From the NCBI RefSeq assembly GCF_033242265.1, contig NZ_BTFW01000001.1, forward strand, positions 1,674,001-1,738,000: a stretch of 64,000 nt of DNA. The letters run 5' to 3'. The notes beneath the pieces are model-generated. The model was not told the DNA's origin, ran no database searches, and saw only the letters and a program-made list of their open reading frames with translations. This DNA comes from Novosphingobium sp. IK01 (GTDB lineage Bacteria; Pseudomonadota; Alphaproteobacteria; Sphingomonadales; Sphingomonadaceae). This document shows positions 54,230 to 63,370 of the stretch, one piece after another (the stretch's first letter is position 1; each line of letters begins with the position of its first letter). The translations under genes and the position numbers were made by a program.

Positions 54230-57088
54230 ATGAAGCCCTTCCCCAAGCCCCTCTCCTTCGTGGCCCTGCTGCTGGCCACCACCCCCGTGCTGGCCCCCGG
54301 CCTGCTGCCCGGTTTCGCCGCGCAGGCGCAGGAAGCCCAGCATCGGGAGGCCCAGCATCAGGAGGAAGATGAGCAACAGGAAGGCGCCCGGAAGCCCGCC
54401 CCCGTGTTCCCGCCGATCCACAAGACGGCGTTCCACACGCCCACCTTCGATCTGGCCCTGCGCGCCGATACCCAGACCCTCGCCCACCTGTCCCCCACCG
54501 GAGACGAGGCGTTCGATTTCGTGCCTGCCGCGCGCGAGGCGGAACGGGCGGGCGACGGCTATGTCCACATCGGCGACATCCACGTGCGCCTCAGGGCCGC
54601 CGGGGGCGACTGGCAGGACTTCTCCTCGGCCCATGCGCGCCAGCAGATCACCGCGCTGCCCGGCGGGCCGGACGTGCTCGCCGCAGCCGACATCACCGCC
54701 TCGATGACCTCGAATGTGGCAGGCAACACGGGGGGCGCCACCATCCCGCTGCGTGTCGAGCGCCGCTGGGTCAACGAAGGCGGCGTGCTGGCCATGCGCT
54801 TCACGCTGGTCAACACCAGCCCCACCCCGGTCGAAATCGGCGCGCTGGGCATGCCGATGGTCTTCGACAACATCATCCGTGATCGCGATCTCGATCAGGC
54901 CCATGCCCGGGCCAGCTTCGTCGATCCCTATATCGGGCGCGACGCGGGCTATCTTCAGGTTACCCGGCTCAACGGTTCAGGCCCGGCCCTGCTGGTCCTG
55001 CCCGAAAAGAACACCCCGCTCGAAGCCTATCGCCCGGTGCTCGAAGCGCGCAGCGCGCCCCGCGGCGACATTTTCACCGACCGTTCCGAACGCAGCCAGG
55101 TCTCCGAAGGGTTCTACGACTGGACCGTGGCCAGCAAGGCCTTTGCCGAAAAGGAATGGGCCAAGGCCGGGCCACAATGGAACGAGCCGACCAGCTTCAC
55201 CCTCGCGCCGGGGGAAAGCCGCACGCTGGGCCTGCGCTTCGTGACCGCGCCGTCCATCCGCGCGATCGAGGATACCCTCGTTGCCAACAAGCGCCCGGTG
55301 GCCGTGGGCATCCCCGGATATGTCGTGCCCACCGACCAGACCGCCAGCCTGTTCCTCAAATCCCCGGTCAAGGTCGCCAGTATCGCAGCATGGCCCGCAG
55401 GCGCCCTTTCCGCCACGCCCGAAAAGGCCGGAAATGGCTGGGCGCGCTATCAGGTAAAGGCCAGCGGCTGGGGCGAAGCGCGCCTGACGGTGACCTATGC
55501 CGATGGCCAGAAGCAGACCATCAGCTATTACATCACCAAGCCGCTCGAAACGGTCATGGCCGACATCGGCCACTTCACCACGACCCGGCAATGGTTCGAG
55601 GGCAAGGGCGATCCGTTCCACCGTTCGCCCGCGATCCTCTCCTACGACCGCGAGGAAAACCGCATCCTCACCCAGGATGCGCGTGTCTGGGTTTCGGGGA
55701 TGAGCGACGAGGGCGGGGCCGGATCGTGGGTGGCTGCCGCGATCAAGCAACTCGACAATCCCGATCCGGTCGAAGTGGCCAAGCTCGAACGCCTTGTCGA
55801 CGAAACCGTGCTGGGCACGCTTCAGGTCGACAAGGGGTCACAGGCCGGGGCCGTCAAGAAGAGCATCTTCTACTACGATCCCAAGGAATTCCCGAACTAC
55901 TACGACCCGTCGATCGACTGGAAGACGTGGACCTCGTGGTCGAAGAAGGACGCCGATGATCTGGGCCGGTCCTACAACTATCCCCACGTCGCCATCGGCC
56001 ACTGGGTGCTCTACCGCCTCGCGCGCGACAACCGGGGGCTGGTCAAGCAGCACGACTGGAAGTTCTACCTCGACTGGGCCTTCAAGACGAGCGTGGCGAT
56101 GATGCGCGACGCGCCCTACTATGCCCAGTTCGGGCAGATGGAAGGCGATGTCTTCATCGACATCCTCAAGGATCTCAAGCGCGAGGGGATGACCGCGCAG
56201 GCCAGCGAACTCGAAGGCCTGATGAAGGGCCGCGCCGATCACTGGCGCACGCTCAAGTACCCGTTCGGCAGCGAGATGGTCTGGGATTCGACCGGCCAGA
56301 GCGAAGTCTACGCGTGGATGCGCCATTTCGGCTACCAGCCGCAGGCCGACGCCACCCGCGAGGTGATCCTGGGCTATGACCCGACGATCCCGAGCTGGGG
56401 CTACAACGGCAATGCGCGCCGCTACTGGGACTTCCTCTATGGCGGCAAGGTCTCGCGCATCGAGCGCCAGATCCACCACTATGGCTCGACGCTCAACGCC
56501 GTGCCGCTGTTCGATGCCTTCCGCCAGAACCCGGCCGACCTGCACCTGCTGCGCGTGGCCTATGGCGGCATGATGGGGGGCATCACCAATATCGACCAGC
56601 AGGGCTTCGGCTCGGCCGCGTTCCACTCGTGGCCCGACATGATGAAGTGGGATGCCATCACCGGCGACTATGGCATGGGCTTCTATGGCCATGCGATCAC
56701 TGCGGCCAGCTACATCGTCAACGACCCGCAACTGGGCTGGCTCGGCTTTGGCGGCGACCTTGCGACAAAGGGCACGCACATCAGCCTCGTCCCGCGCGAC
56801 GGCGCCCGCCGCCGCCTGTTCGTGGCCCCGGCAGGTTTGTGGATCACGCTGGAGGAAGGCCGCATCCAGAGCGCCCGCTACGATACGAAGTCGGGCAAGG
56901 TGGACCTCACGCTCGATCCGGCCAGCGCCACCGCGCCAGCCGCGCGCCTGCTGTTCGAGACCACGACCAGCACCGGGCGCCCTTACGCGATCGTGCCCCC
57001 CGCCCCGGCCATAACCGCTGAACGCGGGGGCTATGCCATCCCCCTTGCCCCGTCAGCGACCACCACCGTCACGCTGGCGCCGCGCTGA
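54230..57088 (+). CDS. large secreted protein, DUF5695-like, probable glycoside hydrolase
   Basis: A 952-residue exported protein (signal to about residue 34, FAAQAQ). An acidic His/Glu/Gln-rich region follows, then beta-rich N-terminal modules (about 60-400) and a helical domain (about 410-830) with conserved-looking WFEGKGDPFHRSPAILSYDREE, FPNYYDPSIDWKTWTSW, SYNYPHVAIGHWVLYRLARD and YGGMMGGITNIDQQGFGSAAFHSWPDMM. The layout suggests an (alpha/alpha)6-barrel carbohydrate enzyme, and it resembles DUF5695; I cannot name the reaction. It shares operator E with the GH127 gene. ATG 54230 has GAGG eight bases upstream. Confidence 0.8.
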   Translation: MKPFPKPLSFVALLLATTPVLAPGLLPGFAAQAQEAQHREAQHQEEDEQQEGARKPAPVFPPIHKTAFHTPTFDLALRADTQTLAHLSPTGDEAFDFVPAAREAERAGDGYVHIGDIHVRLRAAGGDWQDFSSAHARQQITALPGGPDVLAAADITASMTSNVAGNTGGATIPLRVERRWVNEGGVLAMRFTLVNTSPTPVEIGALGMPMVFDNIIRDRDLDQAHARASFVDPYIGRDAGYLQVTRLNGSGPALLVLPEKNTPLEAYRPVLEARSAPRGDIFTDRSERSQVSEGFYDWTVASKAFAEKEWAKAGPQWNEPTSFTLAPGESRTLGLRFVTAPSIRAIEDTLVANKRPVAVGIPGYVVPTDQTASLFLKSPVKVASIAAWPAGALSATPEKAGNGWARYQVKASGWGEARLTVTYADGQKQTISYYITKPLETVMADIGHFTTTRQWFEGKGDPFHRSPAILSYDREENRILTQDARVWVSGMSDEGGAGSWVAAAIKQLDNPDPVEVAKLERLVDETVLGTLQVDKGSQAGAVKKSIFYYDPKEFPNYYDPSIDWKTWTSWSKKDADDLGRSYNYPHVAIGHWVLYRLARDNRGLVKQHDWKFYLDWAFKTSVAMMRDAPYYAQFGQMEGDVFIDILKDLKREGMTAQASELEGLMKGRADHWRTLKYPFGSEMVWDSTGQSEVYAWMRHFGYQPQADATREVILGYDPTIPSWGYNGNARRYWDFLYGGKVSRIERQIHHYGSTLNAVPLFDAFRQNPADLHLLRVAYGGMMGGITNIDQQGFGSAAFHSWPDMMKWDAITGDYGMGFYGHAITAASYIVNDPQLGWLGFGGDLATKGTHISLVPRDGARRRLFVAPAGLWITLEEGRIQSARYDTKSGKVDLTLDPASATAPAARLLFETTTSTGRPYAIVPPAPAITAERGGYAIPLAPSATTTVTLAPR

Positions 57089-57184
57089 AACGATGGCCCC
57101 TGTCTCCCGCCCGTCCGATCCAGCACCAAACCAACAGGCGCCTGTCGATGCCATCGCACCTTGACCGGCCCCATCCTGCCCGCC

Positions 57185-58147
57185 ATGGCAGCGCCCATGG
57201 CTTCCGATCTCTCCCCCCTCCCCGCCGCCGCCGCTTCCGCCGCCCCGTCCGGCGCGCCCGAAGCAATCCTTGCCCAAGGGCTCAAGGCCATCGCGACCGA
57301 CATCACCGCCGCGTTCGACGCGATGCTGCCGGTGCCCGACGACGCCCGCGCGCGCCTGTTCGAGGCCATGCGCTATGCCGCGATGGGTGGCGGCAAGCGG
57401 CTGCGCCCGCTGCTGCTGGCGGCGGTCGCCGAAATGTTCGGGGTGGACCGCGCGATTGCCATTCGCGCCGGGATCGCCATCGAATCGATCCACGTCTATT
57501 CGCTGATCCACGACGACCTGCCCTGCATGGACAACGATGCCCTGCGCCACGGCAAGCCGACCACCCATCTGGCCTATGACGAAGCCACCGCCGTTCTGGC
57601 GGGCGACGCGCTCCAGTCGTTTGCGTTCGAAGTCCTCGCCGATCCGGCCACCAGCCCCGACGCTGCCGTGCGCGTCGAACTGCTGCGCACGCTCGGCCAG
57701 GCCAGCGGCGCGCAGGGCATGGCGGGCGGCCAGATGATGGACATCGCGGCCGAAACCAGCACGTTCGACCTGCCCACGATCACCCGCCTGCAACAGCTCA
57801 AGACCGGCGCCCTGCTGGCAGGCTCGGTCGAAATGGGCGCGATTCTGGGCGGCGTTGCCCCCGATGACCGCGCATACCTGCGCGACTATGCCAGCGCCAT
57901 TGGCCTGGCCTTCCAGATCGCCGACGACCTGATCGACTACGAGGGCGATGCCGCGCTGGCCGGCAAGGCCGTGGGCAAGGATGCGGCGGCAGGCAAGGAA
58001 ACCTTCCTCTCGCTGCTCGGCCCCGACCGCGCCCGCGAGGAAGCGCGCCGTCTGGTCGATCACGCCATCGCCCGCCTCGACCGCCATGGCCCCGAGGCCG
58101 ACCTGCTGCGCGCGATTGCCCGCTACATCGTCGAGCGCAAGCACTAA
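57185..58147 (+). CDS. ispA: farnesyl diphosphate synthase / polyprenyl synthetase
   Basis: A 320-residue all-helical prenyl transferase. The first Asp-rich motif is DDLPCMDNDALRHGKPTTH (about 109-113), the second is in FQIADDLIDYEGD, and GGGKRLRPLL is the pyrophosphate-binding start. It joins IPP and DMAPP to farnesyl diphosphate, the substrate of HpnCDE. The start is probably ATG 57185; TTG 57161 and ATG 57197 are alternatives. It precedes hpnA by 23 bases. Confidence 0.9.
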   Translation: MAAPMASDLSPLPAAAASAAPSGAPEAILAQGLKAIATDITAAFDAMLPVPDDARARLFEAMRYAAMGGGKRLRPLLLAAVAEMFGVDRAIAIRAGIAIESIHVYSLIHDDLPCMDNDALRHGKPTTHLAYDEATAVLAGDALQSFAFEVLADPATSPDAAVRVELLRTLGQASGAQGMAGGQMMDIAAETSTFDLPTITRLQQLKTGALLAGSVEMGAILGGVAPDDRAYLRDYASAIGLAFQIADDLIDYEGDAALAGKAVGKDAAAGKETFLSLLGPDRAREEARRLVDHAIARLDRHGPEADLLRAIARYIVERKH

Positions 58148-58170
58148 GAGAGCGATCAGAGGCTGACCTC

Positions 58171-59211
58171 ATGACCTATCGCGACGACCTGATCCTGGTG
58201 ACGGGTGCCAGCGGGTTCCTCGGTTCGGCGGTGGTGCGCGCGCTGCTGGCCAGGGGCGCGCGGTGCCGCGTCCTCGTGCGCAGCGCCTCCCCGCGCGAAA
58301 ATCTGGCCGGGCTGGGCCTCGACATCGTCGAGGGCGACTTGCGCGATGGCGCGAGCGTGCGCCGCGCGATGGAAGGCGTGCGCTTCGCCTTCAACGTCGC
58401 GGCCGACTATCGCCTCTGGGCGCCCGATCCCGAAGAAATCGTGCGCAACAACCGCCTCGCCGCCGACAACGTGATCGAGGCGGCGCTCGCCTGCGGGATC
58501 GAGCGGCTGGTCCACACCAGTTCGGTCGCCACGCTCCTCCCGCTCGACGGGCGCCCTTCGGACGAAGACCACCCGGCCACCGAACAGACCGTGGTGGGGG
58601 CCTACAAGCGCTCCAAGGTTGTCGCCGAACGCCTGATCGAACAGGCCGTGGTCTCGCGCGCCCTGCCCGCCGTGATCGTCAACCCCTCGACCCCGATCGG
58701 CCCGCGCGACTTGCGCCCCACCCCCACGGGCCGGGTCATCGTCGAGGCGGCCAACGGGCGCATGCCCGCCTATGTCGACAGCGGGCTCAACCTCGTCCAT
58801 GTCGAGGATGTCGCCGCCGGGCACCTCGCCGCGCTGGAAAAGGGCGTGAACGGGCGCCGCTATGTGCTGGGCGGACAGGACGTGACGCTGGCCGAAATGC
58901 TGCGCGAGATCGCCCGCCTGATGGGCCGCCGCCCGCCGCGCGTGGCCCTGCCGCGCGGGCCGCTGTTCCCGATGGCCTGGGTCAACGAAAAGCTCTGCGC
59001 GCTGACGGGCCGCGAACCGTTCCTGACCGTCGATTCGCTGCGCATGGCGGGCCACCACATGTACTATTCGAGCGCGCGCGCGCAGGCCGAACTGGGCTAC
59101 AGCTATCGCCCGTGGCAGGCCGCGATTGCCGATGCGCTGGCCGATTTCGCCGCGCGCGGGGTCGTTCCCGCCCCGGTTTCGGCCCTGCTCGCCCAACAGG
59201 TTTCCGCATGA
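58171..59211 (+). CDS. hpnA: hopanoid-associated sugar epimerase HpnA
   Basis: A 346-residue short-chain-type NAD-dependent epimerase/reductase: GASGFLG at about residues 12-18 and the catalytic YKRSK (Tyr-x-x-x-Lys). In hopanoid clusters HpnA is linked to synthesis of extended hopanoid side chains or their sugars, and its exact reaction is unsettled. It overlaps the hpnB start by ATGA. Confidence 0.92.
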   Translation: MTYRDDLILVTGASGFLGSAVVRALLARGARCRVLVRSASPRENLAGLGLDIVEGDLRDGASVRRAMEGVRFAFNVAADYRLWAPDPEEIVRNNRLAADNVIEAALACGIERLVHTSSVATLLPLDGRPSDEDHPATEQTVVGAYKRSKVVAERLIEQAVVSRALPAVIVNPSTPIGPRDLRPTPTGRVIVEAANGRMPAYVDSGLNLVHVEDVAAGHLAALEKGVNGRRYVLGGQDVTLAEMLREIARLMGRRPPRVALPRGPLFPMAWVNEKLCALTGREPFLTVDSLRMAGHHMYYSSARAQAELGYSYRPWQAAIADALADFAARGVVPAPVSALLAQQVSA

Positions 59212-60368
59212 TCCTGACCCTTCTGGCCCTGATTTCGCTGGTCATCTGGCTGGGCCTGATCCTGGCCCATGGCCAGTTCTGGACGGCAGGCGTCCACGAC
59301 GACCGCCACCCCGCCCCGGAGCCCGCGCAGTGGCCCGATGTCGTCGCCGTGGTCCCCGCGCGCGACGAGGCCGAAGTGATCGCCCGCAGCGTCGCCAGCC
59401 TTGCCGCACAGGACTATCCGGGCGATTTCCGGGTGATCGTCGTCGACGACGGCAGCAGCGACGGCACCGCCGAACTGGCCCGCCAAGCTGGCGGATCGCG
59501 CGTGCAGGTTCTGGCCGGGGCCCCGCTCCCGGCGGGCTGGACCGGCAAGATCTGGGCGCAATCGCACGGCATCGCCGCGGCAGGCACCCCGCGCTACCTC
59601 TGGCTGACCGACGCCGACATTACCCACGCCCCCGATACCTTGCGCAGCCTCGTCGCGCGGGCCGAGGCAGGCGGGCTGGTGCTCGTCTCGCTGATGGCCC
59701 TGCTGCGCTGCCGCTCGGCAGCCGAACGCTGGCTGGTGCCCGCTTTCGTGCTGTTCTTCCAGATGCTCTATCCGTTCGCGCGGGTGAACCGCCCCGGCGC
59801 CACGGCGGCGGCGGCAGGCGGCTGCATGCTGGCCCGGCGCGACGCGCTCGAACGCGCAGGCGGGATCGCCGCGATCCGCACCGCGCTGATCGACGATTGC
59901 GCGATGGGCGGGCTGCTCAAGGCCCAGGGGCCGGTCTGGCTGGGGCTGACCCGCCGTTCGGTCAGCATCCGCATCTACGACACCTGGGGGTCGGTCCTCG
60001 CGATGATCGAGCGGTCGGCCTATGCCCAGCTCGGCTACAACCCGCTGGCGCTGGCGGGCACGCTGCTGGGCCTGCTGCTGGTCTTCATCGTGCCCCCGTT
60101 CGCGGCGCTGGCGGGCCATGGCATGGCGCGCTGGGCGGGCCTTGCGGCCTGGGCGCTGATGACGCTTTCGCACATCCCGATGCTGCGGTTCTATCGCCTT
60201 TCGGCCTTGCGCGGGCCGCTGCTGCCGCTGATCGGCCTCGCCTATGCGGGGGCGACGCTGGCCTCGGGCTGGAACCACGCGCGCGGGCGCGGCGGCATGT
60301 GGAAGGGCCGCGCGCAAGCGGCGGCCGGATCGGTGGCAGCAGGTAAAGCAAGCGGAGAACAGGCATGA
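59208..60368 (+). CDS. hpnB: hopanoid biosynthesis glycosyltransferase HpnB
   Basis: A 386-residue membrane-bound GT2-type enzyme: N-terminal helix (LTLLALISLVIWLGLI), the nucleotide-sugar domain with VVPARDEAE, VVDDGSSDG and LTDADITHAP, and several C-terminal helices. HpnB is proposed to add a sugar or other group to bacteriohopane tetrol. It is coupled by ATGA to hpnA and again overlaps hpnC. Confidence 0.92.
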   Translation: MILTLLALISLVIWLGLILAHGQFWTAGVHDDRHPAPEPAQWPDVVAVVPARDEAEVIARSVASLAAQDYPGDFRVIVVDDGSSDGTAELARQAGGSRVQVLAGAPLPAGWTGKIWAQSHGIAAAGTPRYLWLTDADITHAPDTLRSLVARAEAGGLVLVSLMALLRCRSAAERWLVPAFVLFFQMLYPFARVNRPGATAAAAGGCMLARRDALERAGGIAAIRTALIDDCAMGGLLKAQGPVWLGLTRRSVSIRIYDTWGSVLAMIERSAYAQLGYNPLALAGTLLGLLLVFIVPPFAALAGHGMARWAGLAAWALMTLSHIPMLRFYRLSALRGPLLPLIGLAYAGATLASGWNHARGRGGMWKGRAQAAAGSVAAGKASGEQA

Positions 60369-61225
60369 GCACCCTCCCCCTTTCACAGCACGAGGCGCAA
60401 AGCTTCGCCTCGGGCAAGGGCCATGGCGACGAGAACTTCCCCGTCGCCAGCCACCTCGTCGCCCCGCGCTTCCGCGCGCCGATCATGGCGTTCTACCGCT
60501 TTGCCCGCGCGGCAGACGACATCGCCGACCATCCCGATGCCCTGCCCGAAGACAAGCTCGCCGCGCTCGCGCGGATGCGCGCAGGCCTCGATGGCGAAGG
60601 CGCTCCCGAAGCCATGGCGCTGGCCGCCAGCATGGCGCAACGCGGGATCGATCCGGTCCACGCCCACGAACTGCTCGACGCCTTCGTGCAGGACGTGACC
60701 GTGCGCCGCTATGCCCACTGGGACGACCTGATCGCCTATTGCCGCCTTTCGGCCGTGCCGGTCGGGCGCTTCGTGCTCGATGTCCACGGCGAAAGCCGCG
60801 AGACATGGCCCGCGAACGACGCGCTGTGCGCCGCGCTCCAGATCAACAACCACTTGCAGGACTGCGCCAAGGACTACGCGGCGATCGACCGCGTATACCT
60901 GCCCACCACGATGCTCGAAGCCGCCGGCGCGCGGGTCGAGGATCTGGCCGCGTCTGCCTCCAGCCGGGGCCTGCGCGAGGTGATCGTCGAATGCGCGCGC
61001 CGCACCGGCGAACTGCTCGCCCAGAGCGCACCTTTTGCCAGGTCGATCAAGGACCGCCGCCTCGGCGCCGAAGTCGCCGTGATCCAGGCGCTCGCCGAAG
61101 ACCTCTGCACCCGCCTGCAACGGCAGGACCCGCTCGCCGTGCGGATCGAGCACAGCAAGCCGCAGGCCGCCCTGATCGCCGCGCGCGCCGTGGCCGCCCA
61201 TTTCCTGACAGGCCGCCGCCGATGA
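60365..61225 (+). CDS. hpnC: hydroxysqualene synthase HpnC
   Basis: A 286-residue squalene/phytoene synthase family member. Asp motifs FYRFARAADDIADH and QINNHLQDCAKDYAAIDR are the two diphosphate-binding sites. HpnC converts presqualene diphosphate (from HpnD) to hydroxysqualene. It is coupled to hpnB before and hpnD after by four-base overlaps. Confidence 0.95.
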   Translation: MSTLPLSQHEAQSFASGKGHGDENFPVASHLVAPRFRAPIMAFYRFARAADDIADHPDALPEDKLAALARMRAGLDGEGAPEAMALAASMAQRGIDPVHAHELLDAFVQDVTVRRYAHWDDLIAYCRLSAVPVGRFVLDVHGESRETWPANDALCAALQINNHLQDCAKDYAAIDRVYLPTTMLEAAGARVEDLAASASSRGLREVIVECARRTGELLAQSAPFARSIKDRRLGAEVAVIQALAEDLCTRLQRQDPLAVRIEHSKPQAALIAARAVAAHFLTGRRR

Positions 61226-62070
61226 TCCCCTCTTCCCCCGCCATTCAACCCGAACAGGCCCAGTCACAAGCCGCCGGAAGCTCGTTCTACGCCGGGATGC
61301 GCGTGCTGCCCCGCGCCGAGCGCGATGCGATGTACGCGGTCTATTCGTTCTGCCGCGAGGTCGACGACATCGCCGACGACCGGGGCAACACCGCGCAGGA
61401 ACGCGCGCAGAAGATGGCCGTCTGGCGCCACGACATCGAACAGCTTTACGCCGGGGGCCCGCCGGGGCTGGCGGCCGGGCTGGTCGGCCCGGTGGCGCAA
61501 TTTGGCCTGCGCCGCGAGGATTTCCTCGCCGTGATCGAGGGCATGGATGTCGACGTGGCGGGCGATGTGCGCTGGCCGACCATGGCCGCGCTCGATCACT
61601 ACATCGATTGCGTGGCCTGCGCGGTGGGGCGGCTGTCGGTCGACATTTTCGGCATGGAGCGCGAAACCGGCGTGATGCTGGCCCACCATCTGGGCCGCGC
61701 GCTCCAGCTCACCAATATCCTGCGCGACATCGACGAGGACGCCGCGATTGGCCGCGTCTACCTGCCGATCGAGGCGCTCGAACAGGCCGGGATCACCCCG
61801 ACCACGCCCGAGGCCCTTGTCCGCGATCCCCGCGTCGATGCTGCCGTCCGCCCGCTCGCCACGCAGGCGCAGGAGCATTTCCGGCAGGCCTCGATGATCC
61901 TCGCGCGGCGTCCGCGCGGCCACCTGATCGCCCCGCGCCTGATGGCCTCGGCCTATTCCGCGCTGCTCGACCGCATGATCAAGACCGGATGGGCACCGCC
62001 GCGCACCCGCGTGCGCGTGTCGAAGCCGCGCCTGCTGCTCAGCCTTGCCTGGCTGCTGATCCGCCGATGA
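61222..62070 (+). CDS. hpnD: presqualene diphosphate synthase HpnD
   Basis: A 282-residue squalene/phytoene synthase family enzyme with YAVYSFCREVDDIADD and LQLTNILRDIDEDAAIGRVYLP. HpnD condenses two farnesyl diphosphates to presqualene diphosphate. The pair of paralogous enzymes in tandem (C then D) is the known HpnCDE route. It overlaps hpnE by four bases. Confidence 0.95.
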   Translation: MIPSSPAIQPEQAQSQAAGSSFYAGMRVLPRAERDAMYAVYSFCREVDDIADDRGNTAQERAQKMAVWRHDIEQLYAGGPPGLAAGLVGPVAQFGLRREDFLAVIEGMDVDVAGDVRWPTMAALDHYIDCVACAVGRLSVDIFGMERETGVMLAHHLGRALQLTNILRDIDEDAAIGRVYLPIEALEQAGITPTTPEALVRDPRVDAAVRPLATQAQEHFRQASMILARRPRGHLIAPRLMASAYSALLDRMIKTGWAPPRTRVRVSKPRLLLSLAWLLIRR

Positions 62071-63320
62071 GCCGCGCCCCGTTTTCCCGCGCCACGGTCG
62101 TTGGCGGTGGTCTTGCCGGGCTGTCGAGCGCGGTGCAGCTCACCCGCGCGGGCCTGCCCCTTGCGCTCCACGAGGGTGCGCGGCAGGCAGGCGGGCGCTG
62201 CCGCTCGTATCACGACAGCCAGATCGGCAAAGTGATCGACAATGGCAACCACCTCGTCCTCTCGGGCAACGGTGCGGTGGCCCGCTTCCGCGCCACGGTC
62301 GGCGCGACGACGCCGCTCGCCGGGCCGGGCAGTGCCAGCTTCGCCTTCCACGACTTGCGCGATGGTTCGGGCTGGACCTTGCGGATGAACGAAGGCCCGC
62401 TGCCCTGGTGGGTGGCCGTGCCCTCGCGCCGGGTGCCGGGCACGCGGCTGGCCGACTATGCAGCGCTCGCAAAACTGATGAAGCGCGCCGATGTGCCGAT
62501 TTCTTCGGTGATTGCCACCCATGGCCCGCTGTGGGAGCGCCTGCTCGATCCCGTGCTGCTCGCCGTGCTCAACACGCCGCCGGGCGAAGGCTCGCTGCGG
62601 CTGACCGCCAATGTCCTGCGCGAAACCATCGCGCGCGGGGGCAAGGCGCTGCACCCTTGCGTCGCCGTGCCGAGCCTTGCCGAAGCTTTCATCAACCCGG
62701 CGCTGGCGTGGCTGGCGAGCCATGGTGCGCGGGCCGAACTGGGCCAGCGCCTGCGCGCGCTGACGTTCGAGGGCGACCGCGTGGCGAGCCTCGACTGGGG
62801 ACAGGGCCCGCAGCCCGTGGCACCCGACGAAGCGGTGATCCTCGCCGTCCCCTCGTGGGTCGCGCAAGGGCTGGTGCCGGGCCTTTCCGCGCCCGACACG
62901 TTCCATTCCATCGTCAACGCCCACTACGATTTCCCCCTTCCCGCAGGGGCGCCGCCGATGCTCGGCCTGCTGGGCGGGACGGCGGAATGGGTGTTCGGCT
63001 TCGATGACCGCGTGTCGGTCACCATCAGCGCTGCCGACCATCTGGTCGACTCGCCACGTGAAGAGATCGCGCAGGCCTGCTGGAATGACATCTGCCGCGC
63101 CTTTGGCATCGCCGCGCCGCTTCCGGCGTGGCAGGTCGTCAAGGAAAAGCGCGCGACGTTCTCGGCCACGCCCGAACAGGACGCCAAGCGCCCGCCCGCG
63201 CGCACGGCCTGGCGCAACCTGTTCCTCGCCGGCGACTGGACCGCCACCGGCCTTCCCGCCACCATCGAAGGGGCCTTGCGCTCGGGCGAAACCGCCGCCG
63301 CGCTGGTCATGGCCCGCTAA
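62067..63320 (+). CDS. hpnE: squalene-associated FAD-dependent desaturase HpnE
   Basis: A 417-residue FAD-dependent amine-oxidase/desaturase-type protein: dinucleotide motif VVGGGLAGLSSAVQL at residues 11-25 and the C-terminal FAD-binding LAGDWTATGLPATIEGALRSG. HpnE reduces hydroxysqualene to squalene, the third step of HpnCDE. It is followed 50 bases later by the squalene-hopene cyclase gene. Confidence 0.95.
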   Translation: MSRAPFSRATVVGGGLAGLSSAVQLTRAGLPLALHEGARQAGGRCRSYHDSQIGKVIDNGNHLVLSGNGAVARFRATVGATTPLAGPGSASFAFHDLRDGSGWTLRMNEGPLPWWVAVPSRRVPGTRLADYAALAKLMKRADVPISSVIATHGPLWERLLDPVLLAVLNTPPGEGSLRLTANVLRETIARGGKALHPCVAVPSLAEAFINPALAWLASHGARAELGQRLRALTFEGDRVASLDWGQGPQPVAPDEAVILAVPSWVAQGLVPGLSAPDTFHSIVNAHYDFPLPAGAPPMLGLLGGTAEWVFGFDDRVSVTISAADHLVDSPREEIAQACWNDICRAFGIAAPLPAWQVVKEKRATFSATPEQDAKRPPARTAWRNLFLAGDWTATGLPATIEGALRSGETAAALVMAR

Positions 63321-63370
63321 GGCGCCCTTTCCCACCCTCTCCTGAAGACCCCCGCCGAAGGAACCTGCAA

